Below are positions 27,176-33,828 of a stretch of DNA of 46,358 bases, in pieces. Every line of letters starts with the position of its first letter. The stretch's first letter is position 1. The notes beneath the pieces were generated by a model, which worked only from the letters and a program-made list of their open reading frames with translations, had not been told where the DNA came from and did no database searches. This DNA comes from Syntrophomonadaceae bacterium (lineage in GTDB: Bacteria > Bacillota > Syntrophomonadia > Syntrophomonadales > Syntrophomonadaceae). The translations under genes were made by a program, and so were the position numbers. Location of the stretch: the NCBI GenBank assembly GCA_028698695.1, contig JAQVWB010000002.1, positions 1 to 46,358 on the forward strand, written 5' to 3'.

Positions 27176-28234
27176 ATGGTGATAGGTGGATTATTGTTTA
27201 TCCTGGTATTGGTCCTGGTCTTGCCATTTGCAGTTACGAAAATAGAAGAAAATCTGGAGCTGTTCTTGTTTATAATGGGTATTATGGCTGCTTTAATATC
27301 TGGCATCATGACCAGGGAATTGATTATAAAAGCTCTGGAAGAACCAATTATGATTGCTGCGGCAGTATTCATAGCCGGCTCGCTGTTCTTTTTACTTAGC
27401 CAACAATTTAAACATTTTATGAATAAAATCTTTACCATCATGCCACTTCCGTTAACCATCTTTTTAATATTAGCTCTGTTAGGTCTTTTATCCAGCGTTA
27501 TAACAGCCATAGTTGCCTCAATTATTCTGGTAGAAATAATATTTCTGCTTCCTTTTGAACGTAAACAAAAAGTTATTATTTGTATACTGGCTTGTTTCTC
27601 GATTGGATTGGGGGCAGCCCTTACGCCTATTGGTGAACCGTTGGCCACTATAGCAATATCAAAACTTAATCAGGACTTTTTCTACCTGTTACGATTACTG
27701 GGGAAATTTATTATTCCTGGCGTTATAGTAGTCAGTTTGCTTGGTGCTCTTTATACTGTATGGATACTGCGGCCGAAATCATCTGAAGAGACAATTGATT
27801 TGCATTTAGAAGACAATGGCAATAATGAGATTGAAGAATTTAGAGAGGAAGATACCTGGAGGGGTATCATTATTCGTGCTCTTAAAGTTTATTTATTTGT
27901 GATGGCTTTAGTATTTCTGGGAGAAGGCTTTCAACCATTAATTGATAAGTATGTACTGACCCTGGATTACAGAATATTGTATTGGGTAAATATGATTTCA
28001 GCTGTGTTGGATAACGCTACCTTAACTGCTGCTGAAATTAGTGTCCAAATGAGCGTCATGCAGATAGAAGCCATTTTGATGGGGTTATTGATCAGTGGAG
28101 GAATGCTTATTCCTGGTAACATACCCAATATTATATCTGCTTCAAAACTTAGAATTACCAGTACAGAATGGGCTAAATTCGGGATTCCTTTTGGTTTGGT
28201 AATGATGGCAGTGTATTTTGTGATTTTATTTTGA
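27176..28234 (+). CDS. DUF1646 family putative cation transporter
   Basis: A polytopic membrane protein of about ten hydrophobic helices, 352 residues, matching the DUF1646 (predicted cation transporter) pattern. A characteristic ALTPIGEPLATI segment lies at the mid-protein half-helix, and SAVLDNATLTAAE and SGGMLIPGNIPNII mark the second repeat, resembling the ion-transporter superfamily fold. An acidic loop (EDNGNNEIEEFREED) separates the halves. ATG 27176 is chosen because AAGGAG (27161-27166) is 9 bases upstream; TTG 27167 abuts the SD. It has its own promoter and no riboswitch, so a link to riboflavin is not supported. Confidence 0.75.
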   Translation: MVIGGLLFILVLVLVLPFAVTKIEENLELFLFIMGIMAALISGIMTRELIIKALEEPIMIAAAVFIAGSLFFLLSQQFKHFMNKIFTIMPLPLTIFLILALLGLLSSVITAIVASIILVEIIFLLPFERKQKVIICILACFSIGLGAALTPIGEPLATIAISKLNQDFFYLLRLLGKFIIPGVIVVSLLGALYTVWILRPKSSEETIDLHLEDNGNNEIEEFREEDTWRGIIIRALKVYLFVMALVFLGEGFQPLIDKYVLTLDYRILYWVNMISAVLDNATLTAAEISVQMSVMQIEAILMGLLISGGMLIPGNIPNIISASKLRITSTEWAKFGIPFGLVMMAVYFVILF

Positions 28235-28339
28235 TAAAAGACAAATAAGCCTGGCCTGCTTCTGTTGTTTGAACCTGACTTTAACTGATTTAACCTGACG
28301 GTATAAAATTTTGATGACCTTATTATAATGCACATACAG

Positions 28340-28372
28340 AAAGCTGCTAACCTATTACAGTTAGCAGCTTTT
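28340..28372. terminator. Bidirectional terminator between convergent genes
   Basis: A 12-bp stem AAAGCTGCTAAC/GTTAGCAGCTTT (28340-28351 with 28360-28371), loop CTATTACA. It serves the DUF1646 gene (plus) and the acyl-CoA dehydrogenase gene (minus), which converge here. Confidence 0.8.
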
Positions 28373-28392
28373 ATTAATTGTGATATTCGATT

Positions 28393-30228
28393 CTAGTAAT
28401 CAAATGCTCCAGCGGGAATTTCCAGTGCGGATGCATCGCCTTCTTTTACGATGTCAGCGATAGTCCATACCTGAGGAACCACATTGTATAAATAGTATCT
28501 TGCTGAGTAGACTTTCCCGGTATAGAATTCGTAATCGTAATGTTCGGGTCCAACTTCTTCGGCACGTTTTTGAGCAATCATGGCTTGTTCCAGAATACAC
28601 CATGCACCATAGACGATGGAACTGGCAGTAAGGATTCGGCGGGAATACAGAGGCATCATATCAATTTTTCCTGCACCCATGAATCCTATAATAGCTGACT
28701 GCAGTTCTGCCAGGGCATCAACTGCTTTACCGAATTTTTCGAATTCCTTTTCGAATCCGGCGGCATTCTTGTTGGCATCCGCAAATGCTTTAACTTCTGC
28801 ATACCATTTAGCATATACGGAACCTTTTTTCATGGTCCATTTGCGGCCAATATAGTCTAAGGACTGGATATAGTTGGTGCCTTCCCAGATGGAGTATATT
28901 TTGCAGTCACGAGCGATCTGGGAAACCGGATATTCTTCGCAAAATCCGTATCCACCATAAGCCTGGATAGCTTCACAGCACAGATTCCAAACTTCGTCGG
29001 TGGGATAAGCTTTGGTCATTGGAGTTACGATTTCGATGAAATCGTTGGCTGCCTGTCTCTTTTCCGGATCCGGATCCTTGGCACGGATATCAAACATGAA
29101 GAAAGTCTTCATGATCATGGCCCGCATTACCTCGACCAGAGCTTTTCCATTTAACAGGGTGCGGCGGATATCCGGATGTTGAATGATGGGAACACGTGGG
29201 CCCTTCATATCAGTCAACGGACGTCCCTGGATACGTTCTTTGGTATAGTCACGGGCATTGTAAACCGCATTGGCGGAACATGCCAGCCCCAGCAGACCGG
29301 TTCCCAGACGGGCAAAGTTCATGCATTGGAACATCTGTGCCATACCTTTGGCTTTGCCGTCTTCTCCTGGAGGATCGCCAATTAAATAGGCACGGCAGTT
29401 ATTATTTTCGCCCATGGCCAGAGAAGCCGTAGCCGAACCAAATTGTCCCATTTTGTGTTCGATACCGGTACACTGAACATCATTGTCTGTCAGAGTTCCG
29501 TCATCTTCTACCCAATATTTCGGAACGATGAACAGCGATATTCCGCTGGTGCCTTCCCGAGCTCCTTCGACTCTGGCCAGGTACAGATGAATGATGTTTT
29601 CAGTAAAATCATTGTCTCCGCCGGTGATGAATATTTTACTCCCTTTGATTTTGTAAACACCAGGCACATCAGTGGGATAAGCTTTGGAGAGAATATCCCC
29701 AACATCGGAACCCGCAGTGGCTTCAGTTAAACACATGGTTCCTGCCCAAGTTCCATCCATCATCTTGGGAAGGAATTTTTCCTTCAGTTCTTCAGAAGCA
29801 AAGGCTTCAATCAGTTCTGCAGAGCCGGTAGTCAAACCAATATAGGGCATGAAAGCCGGATTGCCGGCTGCCAGCATCTCGGTACAGAAGGCGAAGAGGA
29901 ATTGCGGCATGGTCAAAGCATCTTCGCCAAAGCCGATATTGGCAGTTCCCCAGCCATCCTGCTGCAGTTTGTGGAACAGAGGACCAAAGGTAGGTGGTGT
30001 GGTTACTTTGCCATTGGCAAAGCTGCAAGGATTAGCATTTCCATCTTCATTACTGGGTTCAATGATTTCTTTGACCATTTTACGGAAAGGTTCTAGAATG
30101 GATTTTACATCATCCTTGGAATAATAATCAGCAAAATCTTCGTAAGCAAATACTATTTCAGTGGGCAGCCACTCCTGGGCTATAAATTCGAAATCACGAG
30201 TGTTCAAATAAGCAAAATTAGACGCCAT
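28393..30228 (-). CDS. Acyl-CoA dehydrogenase (large, ~600-residue type)
   Basis: Flavoenzyme oxidising an acyl-CoA to the enoyl-CoA and passing electrons to ETF. 611 residues, longer than the ~380-residue classical type. It has an extra N-terminal domain and a C-terminal acyl-CoA_dh_C region, as in DmdC-like and some medium/long-chain enzymes. Seen: LTEATAGSDVGD (FAD/substrate loop), GSKIFITGGD, and IWEGTNYIQ with the presumed catalytic base E449. ATG 30228 follows GGGGGG in the transcript. The unusually long leader (about 150 bases) holds an extended -10 promoter and a second SD. Chain length cannot be read from sequence; in a syntrophic fatty-acid oxidiser it would act in beta-oxidation (inference). 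Confidence 0.92.
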   Translation of the reverse strand: MASNFAYLNTRDFEFIAQEWLPTEIVFAYEDFADYYSKDDVKSILEPFRKMVKEIIEPSNEDGNANPCSFANGKVTTPPTFGPLFHKLQQDGWGTANIGFGEDALTMPQFLFAFCTEMLAAGNPAFMPYIGLTTGSAELIEAFASEELKEKFLPKMMDGTWAGTMCLTEATAGSDVGDILSKAYPTDVPGVYKIKGSKIFITGGDNDFTENIIHLYLARVEGAREGTSGISLFIVPKYWVEDDGTLTDNDVQCTGIEHKMGQFGSATASLAMGENNNCRAYLIGDPPGEDGKAKGMAQMFQCMNFARLGTGLLGLACSANAVYNARDYTKERIQGRPLTDMKGPRVPIIQHPDIRRTLLNGKALVEVMRAMIMKTFFMFDIRAKDPDPEKRQAANDFIEIVTPMTKAYPTDEVWNLCCEAIQAYGGYGFCEEYPVSQIARDCKIYSIWEGTNYIQSLDYIGRKWTMKKGSVYAKWYAEVKAFADANKNAAGFEKEFEKFGKAVDALAELQSAIIGFMGAGKIDMMPLYSRRILTASSIVYGAWCILEQAMIAQKRAEEVGPEHYDYEFYTGKVYSARYYLYNVVPQVWTIADIVKEGDASALEIPAGAFDY

Positions 30229-30331
30229 TCAATAATACCCCCCAAATTTCTGGAATTGAGTAGTCAATTCCTTCATAATAAGATTCCTGTTGTCTACGGT
30301 TTCCTATAATAATTTTTATATCTCACCTCCT
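30218..30331 (-). other. Acyl-CoA dehydrogenase leader: strong SD followed by a short frame without a standard start
   Basis: The SD AGGAGGTGA (30331-30323, minus strand) is the best in the region, yet no ATG, GTG or TTG follows at the right distance. An open frame starting at ATA 30319 (6 bases after AGGAGG) runs 33 codons to TAA 30220-30218, overlapping the first bases of the dehydrogenase gene. It may be a leader peptide read from a non-standard start, a standby ribosome site, or a relic. Confidence 0.3.
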
Positions 30332-30387
30332 ATAAAATAAGCAATTGTTAGATACATTTTATCTACCAGTAATTAAAGTTACCATAA

Positions 30388-30396
30388 ATTATAACA
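30388..30396 (-). promoter_or_regulatory. Extended -10 promoter for the acyl-CoA dehydrogenase gene
   Basis: On the minus strand TGTTATAAT gives a consensus TATAAT (30393-30388) preceded by the extended -10 TG (30396-30395). No good -35 is seen, as is common with extended -10 promoters. The transcript would start near 30380 and have a leader of about 150 bases. Confidence 0.55.
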
Positions 30397-30537
30397 TATC
30401 GGAATTTTTAGAAGATAGCCTATATATTTAATTACAAAAGGCATTATCGACACTCCTTATAATTATTTCTCCATCTATTAATGTAAATCCTGTTTTAAAG
30501 GAGCAAAGTTTTAAGATTATTTTTAGAATTAATGATT

Positions 30538-30643
30538 GATGCCACTGCAAAAATCTGGTTTGGATGTATAAATATGAAGGAATCCTGGTGAGGGAATATT
30601 TATACATCCAAACTGGCGCAGTATACCTTTTTGCAGTGGCATC
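30538..30643. repeat. 106-bp nested perfect palindrome; possible MITE or IS remnant
   Basis: Terminal inverted repeats of 16 bp (GATGCCACTGCAAAAA at 30538-30553, complement at 30628-30643) enclose a second perfect inverted repeat of 18 bp (30558-30575 with 30596-30613). The central loop is 20 bases; the internal loop is asymmetric (4 versus 14 bases). No T-run follows and no clear target-site duplication flanks it. Perfect terminal repeats with a non-coding interior suggest a miniature inverted-repeat element or an internally deleted IS. A long structured RNA is the alternative. Confidence 0.6.
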
Positions 30644-30657
30644 ATAATTCAGTTATA

Positions 30658-30691
30658 AAGAGATACACCCACTGCAGCAAGTGTATCTCTT
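30658..30691 (-). terminator. Hairpin, probable terminator of the lost minus-strand gene
   Basis: A perfect 11-bp stem AAGAGATACAC/GTGTATCTCTT (30658-30668 with 30681-30691) has the 12-base loop CCACTGCAGCAA. Read on the minus strand it follows the metQ-like relic by 31 bases and ends in CTCTTTATAAC, so it fits that gene's terminator. The T-tract is weak. Confidence 0.5.
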
Positions 30692-30721
30692 AAAATAATA
30701 TAAACTTATATTAACAATAAA

Positions 30722-30836
30722 TTAAAAAGCCAGCACGCAACTGGGGTAATTATCTTTCAGGTACTTGGCAATTTCAGGTGATTGCAAAGCTGCTCCCAGT
30801 GCCTTGATAGTATCTTTGTAAATGATGCTAAGTTTT
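30722..30836 (-). pseudogene. C-terminal relic of a MetQ/NlpA-family lipoprotein gene
   Basis: In a frame different from the upstream gene, the minus strand encodes about 37 residues to TAA 30724-30722, including IKALGAALQSPEIAKYLKDN then YPSCVLAF. This closely matches the usual end of Firmicutes methionine-transporter substrate-binding proteins (an IKALVKALQSPEVKKFI-type helix, a short linker, then AF at the C-terminus). There is no start codon and no rest of the gene. The relic begins where the 180-residue gene stops, so a deletion probably joined them. The assignment rests on this pattern only. Confidence 0.5.
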
Positions 30837-31377
30837 ACAACCTGCCGGGAGGGTCTTTCTGCAATATAATTTTAGTTACGAGGCCACCTCGAACCTGAAA
30901 TACTATACAGCGATTATTATCATTGCCATAAACTGCATCAAAATCATGCAGGTTGTCAACTTTATGCACCGAGGCGTAAGACTGACCATACTTGTCCACC
31001 ACGGAATCAAATGATTCGCCAACCTTGGCCCCTCGGGCAGTAATAATTTGATCATCAGATATATGCATTTTATGCAAAATATCACTATGTTCAGTAAAAG
31101 TAAACAGACAGTCTAAATCATTCGGGGAGTATATGGTACTAAGACCTAGAATCTCCCCATGCGGAAATACTTTTAATACGTCTGCACTGGCAGAACTGCC
31201 AATCTTCAGAGTATTATTGTTGTACGTAAACATGAAATCAGTATCTTCCAGCTCGATACTCTGTTGCGGATATTCAGTCACAAGTTTAGCTTGATTTTGT
31301 GAAATATAAACACCAAAGATAAAAACCAAAACTGCAATTATTATTACAACAGTGAATTCTTTACGAAACATACTCAT
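30835..31377 (-). CDS. Membrane-anchored extracytoplasmic protein of unknown function
   Basis: 180 residues: a short basic N-terminus, one transmembrane helix (about 8-27), then a soluble domain presumed outside. The C-terminal half (ITARGAKVGESFDSVVDKYG, later CIVFQVRGGLVTKIIL) has the look of small repeat-like beta-alpha domains found in clostridial secreted proteins, but I cannot name a family. The AAAAGGAGT SD serves ATG 31377 (about 4 bases) or ATG 31371 (about 10 bases). Its last codons abut the metQ-like relic, so the final residues may be altered by the junction. Confidence 0.65.
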   Translation of the reverse strand: MSMFRKEFTVVIIIAVLVFIFGVYISQNQAKLVTEYPQQSIELEDTDFMFTYNNNTLKIGSSASADVLKVFPHGEILGLSTIYSPNDLDCLFTFTEHSDILHKMHISDDQIITARGAKVGESFDSVVDKYGQSYASVHKVDNLHDFDAVYGNDNNRCIVFQVRGGLVTKIILQKDPPGRL

Positions 31378-31505
31378 AATACTCCTTTTCAGTTGAAGAT
31401 GATTAATTTACAGTCAATACTAATAAAACTCCAATAAAGACTATTGTATTAGCTTTTCTCATTTATAATATTATACTGGGAAGGTAAAAGGAAGAGGGTA
31501 ATACT

Positions 31506-32468
31506 TTGAAATCACATTATGAAACTAGACGGGAATGGGGAGATAAAAGATATCATAGTTTAAACTTTTTTCTGCGGGAAAAATTTGGACATAAAGTTTT
31601 TAAAATTCCATTAGATGCCGGGTTTACTTGTCCAAATCGTGATGGAACCCTATCCACTCGAGGGTGTTTGTTTTGTAGTGCTGCAGGTGCAGGGGACTTT
31701 GCCGGTAATCGGGAAGATAGCATTAGTCAACAGTTTACTGAGGTAACCGAAACTATGCATAAAAAATGGTCCGAAGGAAAATATATTGCCTACTTTCAAG
31801 CCTTTACCAATACTTATGCACCCATTTCTGTACTCAGAGAACTATATTATAAAGCTTTACAGCAACCCGGGGTAATTGGCCTGGCTATCGCTACCCGTCC
31901 GGATTGTTTAAATACGCAAGTTTTAGATTTACTGGAGGAAATTAAAGCACAAACCTACTTATGGGTAGAATTAGGCTTGCAAACTATTCATAAAAAAACT
32001 TCTGACCGCATGAATCTACATTATAATTGTGATAATTTTCAAGTGGCGCTAAATAATTTGAAAAATAGAGATATTCCTGTGGTAGCGCATATTATATTGG
32101 GCCTTCCCGGAGAAAGTCATATAGAGATGCAGCAAACCGGTGAATGGTTGGCGAATCAACCCATACAGGGTTTAAAAATCCACCTGTTACATTTAATGAA
32201 AAACACTCAACTAGCCTATGAATATAAAAATAGACCATTTCACTTTCTTACTCAAAGTGAATATGCAGATCTGGTAATAGATTGTTTGGAAATTCTATCT
32301 CCGGATGTGGTTATACATCGCTTGACTGGCGACAGTCCACGCGCTTTATTGATAGGACCTGAATGGAGTCTTAATAAATGGGAGACTCTGAATTATATTG
32401 ATCAAAGATTACTGGAACGGGATACCTGGCAGGGGAAATATTTTAACACCGATATTTCTGCTTTATAA
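31506..32468 (+). CDS. Radical SAM protein, YhcC/TIGR01212 family
   Basis: 320 residues. Begins with the family-typical KRYHSLNFFLREKFGHKVFK. The Fe-S cysteines form Cx11Cx2C (CPNRDGTLSTRGCLFC), not the classical Cx3Cx2C, as in E. coli YhcC. Later GLAIATRPDCL and WVELGLQTIH segments support the family. The reaction is not known. TTG start at 31506 with GAGGG upstream. Monocistronic, with TTGTAT-16-TAATAT (31444-31471) as a possible promoter. Confidence 0.9.
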   Translation: MKSHYETRREWGDKRYHSLNFFLREKFGHKVFKIPLDAGFTCPNRDGTLSTRGCLFCSAAGAGDFAGNREDSISQQFTEVTETMHKKWSEGKYIAYFQAFTNTYAPISVLRELYYKALQQPGVIGLAIATRPDCLNTQVLDLLEEIKAQTYLWVELGLQTIHKKTSDRMNLHYNCDNFQVALNNLKNRDIPVVAHIILGLPGESHIEMQQTGEWLANQPIQGLKIHLLHLMKNTQLAYEYKNRPFHFLTQSEYADLVIDCLEILSPDVVIHRLTGDSPRALLIGPEWSLNKWETLNYIDQRLLERDTWQGKYFNTDISAL

Positions 32469-32506
32469 TACGGGCTGCAAATAGCTTCTACAGTCCTTTT
32501 TATAGC

Positions 32507-32536
32507 TTGACAATGACTTTCACCATATAATATAAT
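32507..32536 (+). promoter_or_regulatory. Promoter of the tRNA-Leu gene
   Basis: Consensus TTGACA (32507-32512), 18-base spacer and consensus TATAAT (32531-32536), 29 bases before the mature tRNA 5' end. Confidence 0.85.
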
Positions 32537-32565
32537 TGTCATTGCTGAGAACACAAAGTTCTTCT

Positions 32566-32652
32566 GCGGCAGTGGCGGAATCGGCAGACGCGCTAGATTC
32601 AGGTTCTAGTGCCCGTTCGGGTGTGGAGGTTCAAGTCCTCTCTGCCGCACCA
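32566..32652 (+). tRNA. tRNA-Leu (anticodon CAG)
   Basis: An 87-base cloverleaf including the encoded CCA. Acceptor stem GCGGCAG/CTGCCGC (32566-32572 with 32642-32648); anticodon stem CTAGA/TCTAG with loop TTCAGGT, anticodon CAG at 32600-32602; long variable arm (TGCCCGTTCGGGTG) typical of class II tRNALeu; T-loop GGTTCAAGTCC. Discriminator A. Reads CUG codons. Confidence 0.97.
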
Positions 32653-32664
32653 TATGAATAATTT

Positions 32665-32686
32665 GGGAGGTTTAGACCTCCCTTTT
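32665..32686 (+). terminator. Terminator of the tRNA-Leu gene
   Basis: A 7-bp stem GGGAGGT/ACCTCCC (32665-32671 with 32676-32682), loop TTAG, then TTTT. Begins 12 bases after the tRNA. Confidence 0.88.
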
Positions 32687-32730
32687 CCTGTTTCTGAACT
32701 AAAACAACAGGTATAATATGGTAATTGTGT

Positions 32731-32758
32731 TTGCACATAATTGTATGATTAGTACAAT
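32731..32758 (+). promoter_or_regulatory. Candidate promoter of the NYN-domain gene
   Basis: TTGCAC (32731-32736), 16 bases, TACAAT (32753-32758), about 95 bases before the start codon. AT-rich surroundings make this tentative. Confidence 0.35.
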
Positions 32759-32853
32759 GATGTTAAAATTATATTATAATTTGATGCATGATCTTTGATA
32801 AGAGAATAGAACATCTGGCACTCCGTTTCTAACACGGGGAGGATGATATAAAG

Positions 32854-33594
32854 GTGCAAGAAACTAAAAAAGTTACTGCAGTATTTGTTGATTATGACAA
32901 TTGGTTTTGGCATATACATAATAAAAATGCCACTAATGACATAGACGACATATTTAAAATAATTAAGGATTATTCAAGTATTGCTCATCTCTCAATTTAT
33001 GCAGATTTCAGTCATGATTTCATAAAAGCTGAAAAAGCAAGATTAGATTTAAAATATCCTCGAATGATTCACGATTGTGGTTCTTATTCTGATAACAATC
33101 AATTTACCAGGAAAGATTTAACCGACTTCTATTTATTAGATGACATTTATCAAACTTTATTTACTAATCCCAGAATAGAGCAGTTTATTTTGGTGGTGGG
33201 GGATGGACATTTTCACAGTGCCATAAGTCATATTAGAATGTTTCACCAAAAGATTGTTGGTGTATATGCTTTAAAAGGAAGTCTCAGTCCACTGATAAAG
33301 AATAATGCTGACTGGTATATTGAGATTGAGCCGCAATACAGTCATGATTTTAGCAAAATATTAAGCACTTTAAAATTTAACGAAGAACGTAATTTCTTTT
33401 CCTTTTTTAATTCAAGCGTAAATCTTAGCAGTAGATATCATAATACGGACCGCAACGAAATTGCACGGGCACTTTCCTATTTAATAGAACATGAATATGC
33501 ACAACAGGAAAAAGTTGAAGTACCTGGGGAAGGTGAAAGACAAGTAATTAAAGTTGACTGGCTAAAAGTTACGCAGGATGGGTTATGGAAATAA
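32854..33594 (+). CDS. NYN-domain (PIN-like) putative ribonuclease
   Basis: 246 residues. An N-terminal NYN/LabA-like domain carries the expected acidic residues: VFVDYDN (D13), KDLTDFYLLDD (D91) and VVGDGHF (D117), the ligands for the metal in PIN-like nucleases. The C-terminal ~70 residues (ARALSYLIEHEYAQQ...) look like a small winged-helix domain, a known partner of NYN domains. GTG start at 32854, with GGGGAGGA at 32836-32843 about 10 bases upstream. Alone between the tRNA and a convergent surface-protein operon; the substrate is not evident. Confidence 0.8.
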   Translation: MQETKKVTAVFVDYDNWFWHIHNKNATNDIDDIFKIIKDYSSIAHLSIYADFSHDFIKAEKARLDLKYPRMIHDCGSYSDNNQFTRKDLTDFYLLDDIYQTLFTNPRIEQFILVVGDGHFHSAISHIRMFHQKIVGVYALKGSLSPLIKNNADWYIEIEPQYSHDFSKILSTLKFNEERNFFSFFNSSVNLSSRYHNTDRNEIARALSYLIEHEYAQQEKVEVPGEGERQVIKVDWLKVTQDGLWK

Positions 33595-33644
33595 TAAACG
33601 AAATATAATAATGTTATGGGAGGCCAGATTTATCTATTCCTTAA

Positions 33645-33670
33645 AATCAGGAGTTAAAAAGTACCTGATT
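33645..33670. terminator. Weak hairpin between convergent genes
   Basis: A 7-bp dyad AATCAGG/CCTGATT (33645-33651 with 33664-33670) lies between the NYN gene (plus) and the 39-residue membrane protein gene (minus). There is no proper T-run, so its terminator role is uncertain. Confidence 0.3.
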
Positions 33671-33690
33671 ACTTTATAATTAAGCAACTT

Positions 33691-33810
33691 TTACAAATTA
33701 TCAATAACCGTTATAAAGATATAATGAATAGCCAGAGCCAGTATCACAGTAAATATTAAAAGTATTACTGCCGCCTTGTTTCTTAATATCCATTGCCATA
33801 CTCTGTCCAT
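33691..33810 (-). CDS. 39-residue single-pass membrane protein
   Basis: ATG 33810 to TAA 33693-33691, too short for routine ORF calling. The SD AGAGGTGA (33825-33818) is 7 bases upstream and the start lies 18 bases after the stop of the SLH gene, so it is the second gene of that operon. Sequence: basic/aromatic MDRVWQWILRNKAA, a hydrophobic helix of about 22 residues (VILLIFTVILALAIHYIFIT), and a short VIDNL tail. Probably an inner-membrane small protein, N-terminus in the cytoplasm. No family recognised. Confidence 0.65.
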   Translation of the reverse strand: MDRVWQWILRNKAAVILLIFTVILALAIHYIFITVIDNL

Positions 33811-33828
33811 TCAATTATCACCTCTATA

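Larger units (their letters stand above)
30229..30721. other. Intergenic stretch with palindromic element and hairpin
   Basis: It holds the acyl-CoA dehydrogenase leader and promoter, then unremarkable AT-rich sequence (30397-30537), the 106-bp nested palindrome (30538-30643) and a separate 11-bp hairpin (30658-30691). No conventional gene. Confidence 0.6.

Noticed and set aside
27052..27648. 198-codon minus-strand ORF over the DUF1646 gene
   Set aside because: It lies antisense to a clear membrane protein gene and its basic, Ile/Asn/Lys-rich product has no family features; no SD.
27967..28335. 122-codon minus-strand ORF
   Set aside because: Overlaps the end of the DUF1646 gene antisense and runs up to the bidirectional terminator; no SD or family.
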